A stretch of DNA of 64,000 bases from Helicobacter saguini (GCF_000762875.2 NZ_JRMP02000002.1:1-64000), one strand, 5' to 3'; numbered from the stretch's first letter, positions 45,232 through 54,798 are shown. Numbers and translations: made by a program. The notes: generated by a model from the letters alone, not told the origin.

Positions 45232-47208
45232 CTACATCAACACATTTCGCACGCTTATGCACTCTTTTATCGCTTGTAAATCTTTTAGCAATGCAGGGGT
45301 TACATTATTATCCACCAAGATTAACGCCAAAGCCGCGCCCTTAGACTTAGAGCCACTTGAGCCAAAGCTCTCCGCGCGTCCAAGCCGAAAGTCCGCAATA
45401 TTCACCTTATGCTTTGCAATCGTATTTCCCACATTGCCGATTACGCCGGGCACATCGGTATTTTTAAAGAGTATCATATTCCCACGCGGCTCTAAATCCA
45501 TATTAAAGCCATTTATGTTATTAAACCGCACGATTTTGCCATCATACACGGTGCCACTCACGCTCATCGTGTCCTTATCGCCTCTCAAACTCAAAGTGAT
45601 AAGATTGCGATAGGCGCTATCGTTGCGTTTTAGCGTGGTTTTGACCGCTATGCCCCTATCTTTTGCCACAAAATGCGCATTTACATAGTTGATTTTATCA
45701 TCCAAACTAGGCTTTAACGCACCCACAATGCCAAAAGTGCTAAGGGCGTCCTTATATTTCTCAAGCTCATCGCCGTGAATTTGCAAACTAATCGCGCTAA
45801 TCGCACCATTTACCGCTTGTGCGGCAAAATAGCCCAACTTTTGAGCCAACTCCAAATACGCAGTGATAGAATCTGGAATATCCTGATTTTTAGTCGGTAG
45901 ATTCAAAGCGTTAGGAAACGCAGAGCCACGTGCAGCTGAAATGGCGGCTTCAGCGGCTTCGATGGCGATTTTTTCTTGCGATTCAAGCGTATTAGCCCCT
46001 ATGTGCGGCGTCACATAAATATTTGGCAAATCTAGCAGTTTATTATCAGTAGCAGGTTCTTTATCAAAGACATCTAGCCCAGCCCACGCCACTTTGCCAC
46101 TTTTCAATGCCTTGTATAAATCCGCTTCGTTATAAAGCCCGCCACGTGCGCAGTTTATCAAAATCACGCCATCTTTCATCTTAGCAATTTCTTTCGCGGT
46201 AATCATATTTGTGGTTTGCTTATTTTTAGGCGTGTGGATGGTGATAATATCGCAGTTTAGGATATCATCGAAGTTTTTAGTGTATTTTACGCCGACATCA
46301 AGGGCTTTGTTTGGGTTGATATATGGGTCGTAGGCTATTACATCCATCTCAAAGCCTTTTGCGCGGATACCTACGCGGCTGCCGATATTGCCAAAGCCGA
46401 TAACGCCTAGCTTTTTATCCTTTAACTCAATGCCATACCAGTCTTCGCGTTTCCATTTTCTCTCGCTCTTTAGCTGATGATTTGCCCCGGGGAAGCGGCG
46501 GATAGCATTTAGCATGTGCGTCATTGTAAGTTCTACTGCGGCGATTGTATTTGCAGTTGGCACATTCATTACCACTACGCCAAGCTTTGAACAAGCGTCA
46601 ATATCGACATTATCTACGCCGACCCCAGCGCGCACTATTGCCTTTAGTTTGGCTTTAGATTCTGTGGTTTTGGAATCTTTGCTTTTAGAATCTGCGGTTT
46701 TGGAATCTTTTAGGCTTTTAGATTCTGCGGTGGATTTATCCCCCCCCTTACTAAGTGCGTCTTTCACGCTTTTTGTGCTTTTAGATTCTGTAATCTTAGA
46801 ATCTTTTATGTTTTTTGTAGATTTAGATTCTATGGTTTTTTTAGAATCTTTTGTGGGGTTGTTCCCCCCTCCCTTGCGGAGGGGGGTTAGGGGGGTGGGT
46901 TCTTTTACGCTTTTTGTGCTTTTAGATTCTATAGTTTGTTTAGAATCTGCTTTTGCGTTTTTAGATTCTATACCTTTAGAATCTGCAAAGCTAGATTCCA
47001 TAGAATCTCCAAACACCGCCTTAAGCAACTTTTCATTCACCGCCGTAGAACTCCGAGTAATCAAAACATCTGCCTTATGCAAATGCTTTAAAAGCTCATC
47101 TTTTGGCAAACTCGCCAAATTTTCCATAGTAATATCTTTTTGAGATTTTAAGATTTTCAAACCCTCTTCGTGTATGTGGTCGCAAACAATTATATGCTTT
47201 TTCATCAT
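45232..47208 (-). CDS. serA: D-3-phosphoglycerate dehydrogenase with large insert
   Basis: SerA starts serine synthesis by oxidising 3-phosphoglycerate. The NAD-binding domain has GVIGFGNIGSRVG, the catalytic Arg lies in NCARGG and the His in VTPHIGANTLES. A C-terminal ACT domain (VPGVIGNVGNTIAKHKVNIA) gives serine feedback or regulation. Length is 658 residues against about 525-530; the extra part is at about 66-187, rich in ESK/DSK, inside the substrate-binding domain. The insert also carries a GC-rich palindrome read as PTPLTPLRKGGG and a run of eight G at 46740-46747. Confidence 0.93.
   Translation of the reverse strand: MMKKHIIVCDHIHEEGLKILKSQKDITMENLASLPKDELLKHLHKADVLITRSSTAVNEKLLKAVFGDSMESSFADSKGIESKNAKADSKQTIESKSTKSVKEPTPLTPLRKGGGNNPTKDSKKTIESKSTKNIKDSKITESKSTKSVKDALSKGGDKSTAESKSLKDSKTADSKSKDSKTTESKAKLKAIVRAGVGVDNVDIDACSKLGVVVMNVPTANTIAAVELTMTHMLNAIRRFPGANHQLKSERKWKREDWYGIELKDKKLGVIGFGNIGSRVGIRAKGFEMDVIAYDPYINPNKALDVGVKYTKNFDDILNCDIITIHTPKNKQTTNMITAKEIAKMKDGVILINCARGGLYNEADLYKALKSGKVAWAGLDVFDKEPATDNKLLDLPNIYVTPHIGANTLESQEKIAIEAAEAAISAARGSAFPNALNLPTKNQDIPDSITAYLELAQKLGYFAAQAVNGAISAISLQIHGDELEKYKDALSTFGIVGALKPSLDDKINYVNAHFVAKDRGIAVKTTLKRNDSAYRNLITLSLRGDKDTMSVSGTVYDGKIVRFNNINGFNMDLEPRGNMILFKNTDVPGVIGNVGNTIAKHKVNIADFRLGRAESFGSSGSKSKGAALALILVDNNVTPALLKDLQAIKECISVRNVLM
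46648..47013. repeat. Motif-dense insert in serA with embedded GC-rich palindrome
   Basis: Copies of AGATTCT/AGAATCT alternate with other codons over about 365 bases. At 46864-46886, CCCCCCTCC and GGAGGGGGG form a perfect nine-base stem around CTTGC, and a G-run follows to 46899. This GC-rich unit is seen only once in the window. Confidence 0.8.
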
Positions 47209-47310
47209 CTCTCCTTTTCAAAAACACAAATTATACAAGGTAACTTTTAAGTTTTATCTTAATTAACTATTATTTCATAAACATATAGAATAAATTTCTA
47301 GATATGGATT

Positions 47311-48729
47311 CTATAAATCCTTGCAAATGTGGGCGGTCATATCGATTAGGCGGTGTGTGTATCCCATTTCGTTATCATACCACGCTAGAATCTTAACAAG
47401 GCTACCGCCACTAGAACCACTAGAATTAAAGCCAAGAGAGTTAGAGCTACCGCCACTAGAACTACCAAAGCCACTAGAACCGCTAGAAACACTAGAGCCA
47501 TTAGAGCCACTAGAACCAGCGGAGCCAGCGGAAATAGAGCTACCGCCATTAGAACCATCGGAGCCAGCGGAAATAGAGTTACCGCCATTTTTAGAATCTA
47601 CGTTTTTAGAATCTGCAGATTCTATCACCACGCATTTATCAGGCACGATTACGCTACTAGCGCGACTTCCTACAAAGTCGCTAGAGACGCGTAAGTCGTT
47701 ATCTACTAAGATTAGATTCTGTAATTCTCCATTTAAGCTAACGCCACTTGCCGCATCCACAAAGGCTTTCAATATAGAATCTTTACTAACCGCCGCCCGT
47801 AGATTTACGCTTAAATCAATCAAACTCACATCAGGCGTAGGCACGCGAATGGAAATCCCATTCAATTTCCCATTTAAATGCGGCATAACTAAGCCGATAG
47901 CCTTAGCAGCACCCGTGCTAGTTGGTATCATATTAAGTGCCGCAGCCCTAGCCCGTCTCAAGTCCTTGTGCCGCACATCTAGCAGATTTTGGTCATTTGT
48001 ATAGCTATGAATCGTAGTCATCAAGCCATTTTCAATGCCAAAGTTAGAATCTAGCACTTTTACAATCGGCGCTAGGGCATTTGTCGTGCAGGACGCGTTT
48101 GAAATCACGCTCTGCCCTTTATAATCGCTATGATTTACGCCATATACAAATGTGGGCGTGTTGTCCGCTGGAGCGGAGATTATCACGCGTTTGACATTAT
48201 TTCGCAAATGCGCGCTTGATTTTTCTAGCGAGTTAAACTTGCCGGTGCATTCTATCACACACTCTGCTTCGCCAAAGTCAAGTTTGCTTGGGTCTCTATC
48301 GCTTATGATTTTGACATTTCGCGCCCCGCCTAAGATTTCGCCTTTAATGTTTCTAGCCTGTTTAGATTCTATCAATGCTTTGAGTTTGCCTACTGCCTTG
48401 TCTTTAAAGGCTTTGAAATCGCTAGAATCAATGCTAGATTCTAATAAATCGTTGAGTAAAGCCGTGTTAGATTCTATAATATTATCAATTTGAGCCTTGT
48501 TTAAATCAAAGTTAGAATCTAGCCTGCCACCTATGCGAATCGTGTTAGAATCTAGCTTTTCTACGTCACATACTCCATGCACTGAGTCATATCGCAAAAG
48601 GTGTATTAATGTATCAATGGGTGCGGTAGAATTGATTGCGACTAGCTCTAGGTCGCTTCTTTGGGCTAGGATTCTAGCGGCTGAAAGTCCTATTCGCCCT
48701 GTGCCATTTATTGCTACTTTTATGCTCAT
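47311..48729 (-). CDS. gapA: Glyceraldehyde-3-phosphate dehydrogenase with two inserts
   Basis: GapA works in glycolysis and gluconeogenesis. The NAD fold opens with INGTGRIG, the catalytic Cys is 214 (SNASCTTNALAPI) and its partner His 241 (HSYTND), spaced 27 as in the family. Length is 472 residues against about 330-340. About 55 extra residues lie at 71-130 in the NAD domain, motif-rich, and about 75 lie at 370-443, nearly all Gly and Ser, just before the conserved KILAWYDNEMGY. Both sites are surface loops in known structures, which may explain tolerance. Confidence 0.92.
   Translation of the reverse strand: MSIKVAINGTGRIGLSAARILAQRSDLELVAINSTAPIDTLIHLLRYDSVHGVCDVEKLDSNTIRIGGRLDSNFDLNKAQIDNIIESNTALLNDLLESSIDSSDFKAFKDKAVGKLKALIESKQARNIKGEILGGARNVKIISDRDPSKLDFGEAECVIECTGKFNSLEKSSAHLRNNVKRVIISAPADNTPTFVYGVNHSDYKGQSVISNASCTTNALAPIVKVLDSNFGIENGLMTTIHSYTNDQNLLDVRHKDLRRARAAALNMIPTSTGAAKAIGLVMPHLNGKLNGISIRVPTPDVSLIDLSVNLRAAVSKDSILKAFVDAASGVSLNGELQNLILVDNDLRVSSDFVGSRASSVIVPDKCVVIESADSKNVDSKNGGNSISAGSDGSNGGSSISAGSAGSSGSNGSSVSSGSSGFGSSSGGSSNSLGFNSSGSSGGSLVKILAWYDNEMGYTHRLIDMTAHICKDL
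47401..47622 (-). repeat. Gly/Ser-coding and motif insert in gapA
   Basis: Imperfect GGT/GGC-TCT/AGT units on the minus strand encode a Gly/Ser-rich run, flanked by two AGAATCT motifs near 47590-47610. It is similar in kind to the tract at 26139-26282. Confidence 0.75.
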
Positions 48730-49006
48730 TTTGCTTCCTTTTTGTTTTTAGATTCTATGTTTTTAAAGAAATTTATAGAATCTTAGTTGATTTGCAAAGT
48801 AGATTCTAACTTTTTAGCGTTAATTTTTGGGTTAAAAAAAGAGCGATTTGTGCTAAAAATTGCCAAATTTTGCGAAAATGACACAAAAAGATGAGAAATT
48901 TTGCATTTTTTTGCGTTTTAGTCTTGATTTTAAAGAAAAATTAAAATAGAATTTCTTTTACTTTATTTTTAAGATAAAGATTTTATTTAATTTTAGGAGT
49001 TTTGTT

Positions 49007-49309
49007 ATGAATAAGAGTGATTTTGTGAAAACAATCAAAGAGGTTGGCGGTTACAGCGAGAAGAAAGAAGCTGAAAAGGCTTTAGATTCTGTCGTGGCGT
49101 CTATTCACAAAGTGTTGAAAGAAAATGAGAGCGTTGAGCTTGTCGGCTTTGGTAAGTTTGAGAATGCTTTGCAGAAGGGTAAGGAAGGTATCATCCCAGG
49201 GTCTAATCCTAAGAAAAAATATAAGACTGAAGATAAGTATGTGCCTAAATTTAAGCCCGGAAAATCTTTGAAAGATGAAGTCGCTAAGATTAAGGTTAAG
49301 AAAAAATAG
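49007..49309 (+). CDS. hup: HU-family DNA-binding protein
   Basis: A 100-residue nucleoid protein that bends DNA. MNKSDFVKTIKEVGGYSEKK and the central VELVGFGKFENA are the HU hallmarks. The DNA-contacting arm differs from the common RNPxTG: here it is PGSNPKKKYKTEDK, and the tail is unusually rich in lysine. TTAGGAG precedes the ATG. It stands alone upstream of pgk. Confidence 0.92.
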   Translation: MNKSDFVKTIKEVGGYSEKKEAEKALDSVVASIHKVLKENESVELVGFGKFENALQKGKEGIIPGSNPKKKYKTEDKYVPKFKPGKSLKDEVAKIKVKKK

Positions 49310-49344
49310 ATTTCACATTTTTTTAACTAGATTCTTTTAATGTT

Positions 49345-49358
49345 TAGAATCTAGATTC
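49345..49358. repeat. Palindromic motif pair AGAATCTAGATTCT
   Basis: A perfect 14-base palindrome formed by two inverted motif copies, 36 bases after the HU stop codon, where a terminator would be expected. Confidence 0.8.
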
Positions 49359-49580
49359 TACATTCTTTATTTATTTCCCCCTTTTATATCCAAACTTTTA
49401 GGCATTCGATGAATAAACATTTTATGCTTTAAGTTTATTGTTTTTAGAATCTTAATATTGTTATAGTAAAATTAAGAATTTGTGTTAGATTCTATCCAAC
49501 ATCTCTATGAATGTGGATTTCAATCAATCTTTAATACAATATAGAATCTAACCACGATTTATAAACCAAAAGGAGTCAAA

Positions 49581-50795
49581 ATGTCAAAAAATAACATTGC
49601 CAAAATGCAGCAGGTCAAAAGTATCCGCGATATTGATATTAAGGGGAAACGCGTGCTTATCCGCGTGGATTTCAATGTGCCGATGGACAAGGACTTTAAC
49701 ATTAGCGATGATACGCGTATCCGTGAAGCCCTGCCGACTATTAATTACTGCATAGATTCTGGTGTGAAAAGTATCGTGCTAGTTAGCCATCTTGGGCGTC
49801 CAAAGGCGCGAAGTGTGGATTTTTCGCTAAAGCATATTATAAAGCGGCTTGAGCGGCTACTAAATCGCAACATTATTTTTGCCGATAGCATAGAATCTGC
49901 CAAACGCGAGCTAGATTCTAATGGCAAAGATTCTAAGATTATTTTGCTTGAAAATATCCGCTTTGAGCCAGGCGAGACTAAGAATGATACCGAGCTTAGC
50001 AAAAAGCTAGCAAGCCTTTGTGATGTGTATGTCAATGACGCGTTTGGCACGAGCCACAGGGCGCATGCTAGCACTTATGGCATTGCGAAATTTGTGAGTG
50101 AAAAAGTCGCTGGAATCTTGCTAAAAAAAGAAATTGATAGCTTTGCAAAAGTGATACAAAATCCCTTGCGTCCTTTATTATTGATAGTTGGCGGCTCTAA
50201 AGTCAGCTCTAAACTTAGTTTGTTGCAGCGCGTCCTTGATGTCGTTGATAAAATCATTATCGGCGGGGCGATGAGTAATACGTTTTTAGAATCACTTGGT
50301 TTTAATATGCAAAAAAGCCTTGTGGAGCGCGATTTAATCCCTGAGGCAACTAAGATTCTAAACTTAGCAAGGGAAAAAAATGTCAAGGTTTATTTGCCTG
50401 TGGATATTGTCAGCAGCGATAATATCGATAATCCAAAGGATATAAAAATTAGCCCAGCCCAAGATGTGCCTGAAAATCACATTGCGGTGGATATTGGTCC
50501 TGCGAGTGTGAAGCTTTTTAGCGAGGTGGTTGGCTTAAGCCAAACGATTATTTGGAATGGTCCGCTAGGCGTGTATGAAATCCATCAGTTTTCGCGCGGC
50601 ACATTTAATATCGCAAATGCGATTGCGAATACTTACGCCTTTAGCTTTATCGGTGGTGGCGATACGGCGGATGCCATTGACAAGGCTGGGCAGCGCGATA
50701 ATATGAGCTTTATTTCCACAGGCGGGGGCGCTAGCCTTGAGCTACTAGAGGGCAACGTTCTCCCCGCTTTTGAGGTGCTGGATAGGAAAGAATAA
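49581..50795 (+). CDS. pgk: Phosphoglycerate kinase
   Basis: Pgk exchanges phosphate between 1,3-bisphosphoglycerate and ADP. Visible are RVLIRVDFNVPMD, SHLGRPKA, FGTSHRAHAST, the WNGPLGVYE segment and the nucleotide-binding GGGDTADAI. Length is 404 residues. It lies near gapA but on the opposite strand, with hup between, so the two are not one operon. The 5' gap of 271 bases holds several AGATTCT motifs. Confidence 0.96.
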   Translation: MSKNNIAKMQQVKSIRDIDIKGKRVLIRVDFNVPMDKDFNISDDTRIREALPTINYCIDSGVKSIVLVSHLGRPKARSVDFSLKHIIKRLERLLNRNIIFADSIESAKRELDSNGKDSKIILLENIRFEPGETKNDTELSKKLASLCDVYVNDAFGTSHRAHASTYGIAKFVSEKVAGILLKKEIDSFAKVIQNPLRPLLLIVGGSKVSSKLSLLQRVLDVVDKIIIGGAMSNTFLESLGFNMQKSLVERDLIPEATKILNLAREKNVKVYLPVDIVSSDNIDNPKDIKISPAQDVPENHIAVDIGPASVKLFSEVVGLSQTIIWNGPLGVYEIHQFSRGTFNIANAIANTYAFSFIGGGDTADAIDKAGQRDNMSFISTGGGASLELLEGNVLPAFEVLDRKE

Positions 50796-50920
50796 AACTT
50801 TCTTATTTGTCTTTTTAAATACGTCATTCTTGCTTTTAGCTTCTACAATCTTAAATATTTTTTGCTATATTTTTTATTTTATAGAATCTAAAAACTTTTA
50901 GGACAAAACTTAGGACAAAA

Positions 50921-52270
50921 ATGAAAAGTGATTTTGGAAAATTAGGCTTTATTTTGGCAGCATTAGGTAGCTCGATAGGCTTAGGGCATATTTGGCGATT
51001 TCCTACTGCGGCTGGCACTAGCGGTGGGAGTGCGTTTGTGCTTTTGTATTTAGCCATTGCCCTTACTATCGGCATTGCGATGTTAATTGCCGAAATGCTA
51101 ATCGGGCAGCATGGGCGAAAAAATGTGCCTGATTGCTTTAAAGAAATCTCGCAAAATAAAAAAACAAAGTGGCGATATATGGGCGTTATCCTTATTACAG
51201 GACCTGTTACGCTCACATTTTATTGCGCTGTTTTGGGCTGGGTTTTGTATTATATTTTTAGCGTTAGTTTTTCCCTGCCACATGATATGGTGGAATCTCG
51301 CGCCATTTTTGAATCTTTTAGCGAGACAAATGCGTATTTGCTTTATCAAATCGCTTGTTTTGGCGTGATTTTATTTGCTACGGCGTATTTTGTCGTGCAT
51401 GGGATTAGCGGGATTGAAAGGCTGAATTTTGTGCTTATGCCGCTGTTGTTTTTTATTTTTTTTGGTTTGCTAATTTATGCGATGACCTTGCCTAGTTTTG
51501 CTAAAAGTGTGGATTTTATGTTTAAGCCGGATTTCAGCAAATTAGATTCTAATGTGATTACCGATGCAATGGGACAAGTTTTTTTTTCACTCTCACTTGG
51601 AGCAGGTAGCATTTTGACTTATTCAAGCCATATTAGCAAAAGACAGAATCTGCTTAGTAGCTGCCTATTTATCGTGCTTTCTGGCATTTTGATTTCGCTT
51701 ATTGCGGGGCTTATGATTTTCACTTTTGTGTTTGAATATAATGGAAATGTGGCTGATGGCGTGGGGCTAATTTTTATCACATTGCCTGTGATGTTTGGGA
51801 AAATGGGCGCTTTTGGCTGTATTTTGTGCGTGTTTTTTATGGTTGGATTGCTCTTTGCTGGGATTTCTAGCACGGTTTCACTGCTTGAACCCTGCGTAAA
51901 ATATCTCCACGATAGGACTAAGAAAAGTAGGGCAAAAATTACATATTCTGTAACTTTTGGAATCTTCCTAGTTGGCATTATCGTAATTTTATCAATGAAT
52001 GAGAGTGTGCGAGATTATCTTAGCCTTTTTGGCAAAAGTTTGTTTGAACTTAGCATACTTTTGAGTGCGAATATTTTGCTAACTTGGGGTAGCTTTTTTG
52101 GCTCAATTTTTATCGGCTACTTCGTGCCACGCGCTACTCTGCGGTCTTGGACGGCTAGTTATTTTAAAAGTGATTTTATTTTTAATATGTGGTATTATTG
52201 TCTTAGGATTCTAGCCCCACTTATGATTTTAATAATTTTTGCAAATAAAATATATGATATTTTGAAGTAG
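50921..52270 (+). CDS. Sodium-dependent transporter of the SNF/NSS family
   Basis: A 449-residue membrane protein with about 11-12 helices. The N-terminal sequence GSSIGLGHIWRFPTAAG is the sodium/substrate-binding signature of the neurotransmitter:sodium symporter family, here of the bacterial amino-acid type. The substrate is probably an amino acid but cannot be named. hisA starts 15 bases after its stop, so the two are likely co-transcribed. Confidence 0.88.
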   Translation: MKSDFGKLGFILAALGSSIGLGHIWRFPTAAGTSGGSAFVLLYLAIALTIGIAMLIAEMLIGQHGRKNVPDCFKEISQNKKTKWRYMGVILITGPVTLTFYCAVLGWVLYYIFSVSFSLPHDMVESRAIFESFSETNAYLLYQIACFGVILFATAYFVVHGISGIERLNFVLMPLLFFIFFGLLIYAMTLPSFAKSVDFMFKPDFSKLDSNVITDAMGQVFFSLSLGAGSILTYSSHISKRQNLLSSCLFIVLSGILISLIAGLMIFTFVFEYNGNVADGVGLIFITLPVMFGKMGAFGCILCVFFMVGLLFAGISSTVSLLEPCVKYLHDRTKKSRAKITYSVTFGIFLVGIIVILSMNESVRDYLSLFGKSLFELSILLSANILLTWGSFFGSIFIGYFVPRATLRSWTASYFKSDFIFNMWYYCLRILAPLMILIIFANKIYDILK

Positions 52271-52285
52271 GCAAAGGAGAAAGTT

Positions 52286-52984
52286 ATGGAAAAATTTCTT
52301 GCGATTGATTTGCTAGATTCTAAGGCTGTGCGGCTAACTAAAGGCGAAAAGGAGAGTGCGAAAGTGTATGGGGACGCGCTAGATTTTGCAAAATATTTTG
52401 AATCTTGTGGGGCGAAATGGCTGCATATCGTGGATTTAAACGGGGCATTTGATGGCAGTCCTAAGAATTTAGACACGATAGAATCTATACGAAATGTTAC
52501 AAAACTACACGTGCAAGTAGGCGGCGGTATAAGAGATGAAAACACGATAAAAAAATACATAAATATCGGTGTAAATCGCGTGATTTTAGGCTCAATAGCG
52601 ATTAAAAATCCGCAATTTTGCAAGGAAATGGCTAAGATTTATCCACTTGCAATTAGCATAGATTCTAAAGATGGCAAGGTAGCAACGCATGGCTGGGTAA
52701 ATGTGAGTGAAATTGCGGCGGATTCCTTTGCGGAGAGCTTTAAAGATAGTGAAATTGAAGCGATTATTTGCACGGATATTAATAAGGATGGGCTGCTTGG
52801 TGGGATTAACTGGGAACTAACACAAGAAATTGCTACGAAAAGTAACAAATTCACCATTGCAAGTGGCGGTTTTAATGGACTTAGCGACTTGCAAAAGGGC
52901 GAAAAATACAGCAAAATCGGCGGCGTGATAATCGGCAGGGCGTTTTATGAAAACGCGATTGATTTAAAAAAAGTAAATTTTTAA
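52286..52984 (+). CDS. hisA: HisA, ProFAR isomerase of histidine synthesis
   Basis: HisA isomerises ProFAR to PRFAR. It is a 232-residue barrel with the catalytic Asp at the start (FLAIDLLDSKAVRL), HIVDLNGAFDG, VQVGGGIR and the second Asp region ICTDINKDG. In place of the conserved D/G-G-K/E of homologues the sequence is DSK, encoded by an AGATTCTA motif at 52315-52322. No other his gene is in the window. Confidence 0.9.
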   Translation: MEKFLAIDLLDSKAVRLTKGEKESAKVYGDALDFAKYFESCGAKWLHIVDLNGAFDGSPKNLDTIESIRNVTKLHVQVGGGIRDENTIKKYINIGVNRVILGSIAIKNPQFCKEMAKIYPLAISIDSKDGKVATHGWVNVSEIAADSFAESFKDSEIEAIICTDINKDGLLGGINWELTQEIATKSNKFTIASGGFNGLSDLQKGEKYSKIGGVIIGRAFYENAIDLKKVNF

Positions 52985-53003
52985 TTTTTGGTTATTAAAA
53001 TTA

Positions 53004-53012
53004 TGTTATAAT
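53004..53012 (+). promoter_or_regulatory. Extended -10 promoter before cheY
   Basis: TGTTATAAT lies 44 bases before the cheY start, in the 72-base gap after hisA. Confidence 0.55.
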
Positions 53013-53056
53013 AACGCACTAATTTCAAAAATATCAAGTTTTTTAAGGAGCAACAA

Positions 53057-53431
53057 TTGAAATTGCTTGTGGTTGATGATAGCTCTACGATGAGAAGAAT
53101 TATAAAGAATACGCTTCAAAGATTAGGATACGAGGACATTTTGGAAGCCGAGCATGGGCTTGATGCGTGGAATCAGATGTGCACCGTGGATGGCATAAAT
53201 GTGCTAATTACCGACTGGAATATGCCTGAAATGAATGGCTTAGAGCTTGTTAAAAAGGTGCGTGCTGAGGAGAAATATAAGGATATTCCTATCATTATGG
53301 TTACCACTGAGGGCGGTAAGACTGAGGTTATCACGGCTTTGAAAGCTGGGGTGAATAACTATATTGTTAAGCCTTTTACACCGCAGGTATTGAAAGAGAA
53401 ATTAGAGGTTGTGCTTGGTATTAATGAATAG
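53057..53431 (+). CDS. cheY: Chemotaxis response regulator CheY
   Basis: CheY carries phosphate from CheA to the flagellar switch. The 124-residue receiver has Asp7 and Asp8 for magnesium, the phospho-acceptor Asp53 (ITDWNMPEMNG), Thr83/84 and Lys105 (YIVKPFTPQ). The sequence is very close to the CheY1 I recall from H. pylori. The start is TTG 53057, six bases after AAGGAG. It is short, highly conserved and free of motif inserts. Confidence 0.95.
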   Translation: MKLLVVDDSSTMRRIIKNTLQRLGYEDILEAEHGLDAWNQMCTVDGINVLITDWNMPEMNGLELVKKVRAEEKYKDIPIIMVTTEGGKTEVITALKAGVNNYIVKPFTPQVLKEKLEVVLGINE

Positions 53432-53514
53432 ATTCTATAACTTTTTAGAATCTAAATTATAATTTTCCTAACTTTATTCTTTTCTTCTTATTTGATATTT
53501 TCTTAAGGTTTCTT

Positions 53515-54798
53515 GTGAAAATATGTATTTTGGTGTTTTTGCTTTTTGGTGTTATTTTTGGGAATGATTTTATAGAATCTAATGGCGTTACAGAATCTAA
53601 GTCGCAAGATTCTAACATTCAAGATTCTAAAGATTCTAAAAACACTTTAAATTCACAGAATCTAGATTCTAAAGATTCTAAAAATTCGCAAAATTTTATA
53701 GAATCTACCTTGCAAATTCCCTACAAAAAACGCACAATTACACTAATTACCGATAATGACGCATATTTCCCCATCACTGATAAAGATAGATACTACACCG
53801 CCGGGCATTCGCTAACTTACACGCATAGCGAGAGAGAAGATTCTATTTTACGCTTTATCGGCTTTGCATGGCTTATTGAAAAAAAATCAAAGAATCTAGA
53901 TTCTAAAAATATAGAATCTAAGAATAAAGATTTTTCACAAAATACTGAATCTAACTTGCAAGATTCTAAAAAAGATTCCATAAAAGATTCCAAACCACAA
54001 AACATAGAATCTAAAACCCAAAAATTTATTACCAGATTCCATAACAAATGGCAAAGTAAGCCCATCTCACGCTACGCCTTTTCCGCCGCTCAAGAAATAA
54101 ACACCCCGCACAATAAATTCGCCATTGACACGCCAAGAGATGACTTGCCCTATTCAGGCTATCTTTACCTAAGTGCGATGGCACAAAATCGCATTCATAA
54201 TTTCCTAGAGCAAACTAGCGTAAATATCGGCGTTGTAGGACCTTACGCACTAGGTCGCGAGACGCAAGATAGCATCCATGATAGCTTGAATGTAGGCAAA
54301 TATCCCGGCTGGAATTATCAGCTACAAAATGAGCCGATTTTTAATCTTTACTACAAAGCCGCCTACAAAATGCCCATTTTGCCGAGCTTTATTGAAGCTA
54401 TCCCACGCACCGCAATCGCACTTGGCAACGCCCACACACACCTTGACCTAGCTTTGAATCTAAGGGCTGGCTATGGCGTAAATGGCGATTTTGGCTTTTC
54501 TTACGCGCGAAATAGTGGCTTTAATACTACTAGCATTAATAACGCGTTTAGAATCTACGCACAGCTTGACATTCTAGCGCGTCTTGTCGCTCGCAATATT
54601 TTCATTCAAGGCAACACTTTTGGCGGACTGCAAACAAATCTCGCCTTAAATCCGCTAATTTATGAGCTAAATATCGGCGCACTTTGTGCGTGGAAAGGCT
54701 TTTCACTAGGGCTAAACTACACGATTAGAAGCCAAGAATTTTCCACGCAAATAGGCAGTGACAACTTCGCCACCTTCCGCCTAGAAATCAGTTTTTAA
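53515..54798 (+). CDS. lpxR: LpxR-like outer-membrane lipid A deacylase
   Basis: LpxR (DUF2219) removes the 3'-acyloxyacyl chain from lipid A at the cell surface. After a signal peptide (about 1-16) comes a DSK-rich stretch (about 18-64), then the barrel with DNDAYFPITDKDRYYTAGHS, a PYSGYLYLS segment and GVVGPYALGR. A second motif-rich insert lies at about 123-170. The 427 residues exceed the usual 300-330 by these inserts. The start is GTG 53515 behind AAGGTTTCTT. Confidence 0.85.
   Translation: MKICILVFLLFGVIFGNDFIESNGVTESKSQDSNIQDSKDSKNTLNSQNLDSKDSKNSQNFIESTLQIPYKKRTITLITDNDAYFPITDKDRYYTAGHSLTYTHSEREDSILRFIGFAWLIEKKSKNLDSKNIESKNKDFSQNTESNLQDSKKDSIKDSKPQNIESKTQKFITRFHNKWQSKPISRYAFSAAQEINTPHNKFAIDTPRDDLPYSGYLYLSAMAQNRIHNFLEQTSVNIGVVGPYALGRETQDSIHDSLNVGKYPGWNYQLQNEPIFNLYYKAAYKMPILPSFIEAIPRTAIALGNAHTHLDLALNLRAGYGVNGDFGFSYARNSGFNTTSINNAFRIYAQLDILARLVARNIFIQGNTFGGLQTNLALNPLIYELNIGALCAWKGFSLGLNYTIRSQEFSTQIGSDNFATFRLEISF
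53566..54023. repeat. Two motif-dense stretches in lpxR
   Basis: Motif copies are dense at 53566-53708 and 53884-54023 and read as DSK/IES. Between them is conserved barrel sequence that has few copies. Confidence 0.75.

Noticed and set aside
46514-47143. Open frame of 209 codons on the plus strand inside serA.
   Set aside because: SerA on the minus strand has full family motifs. The plus frame is its shadow, kept open because the reverse of DSK/ESK codons has no stops in that frame.
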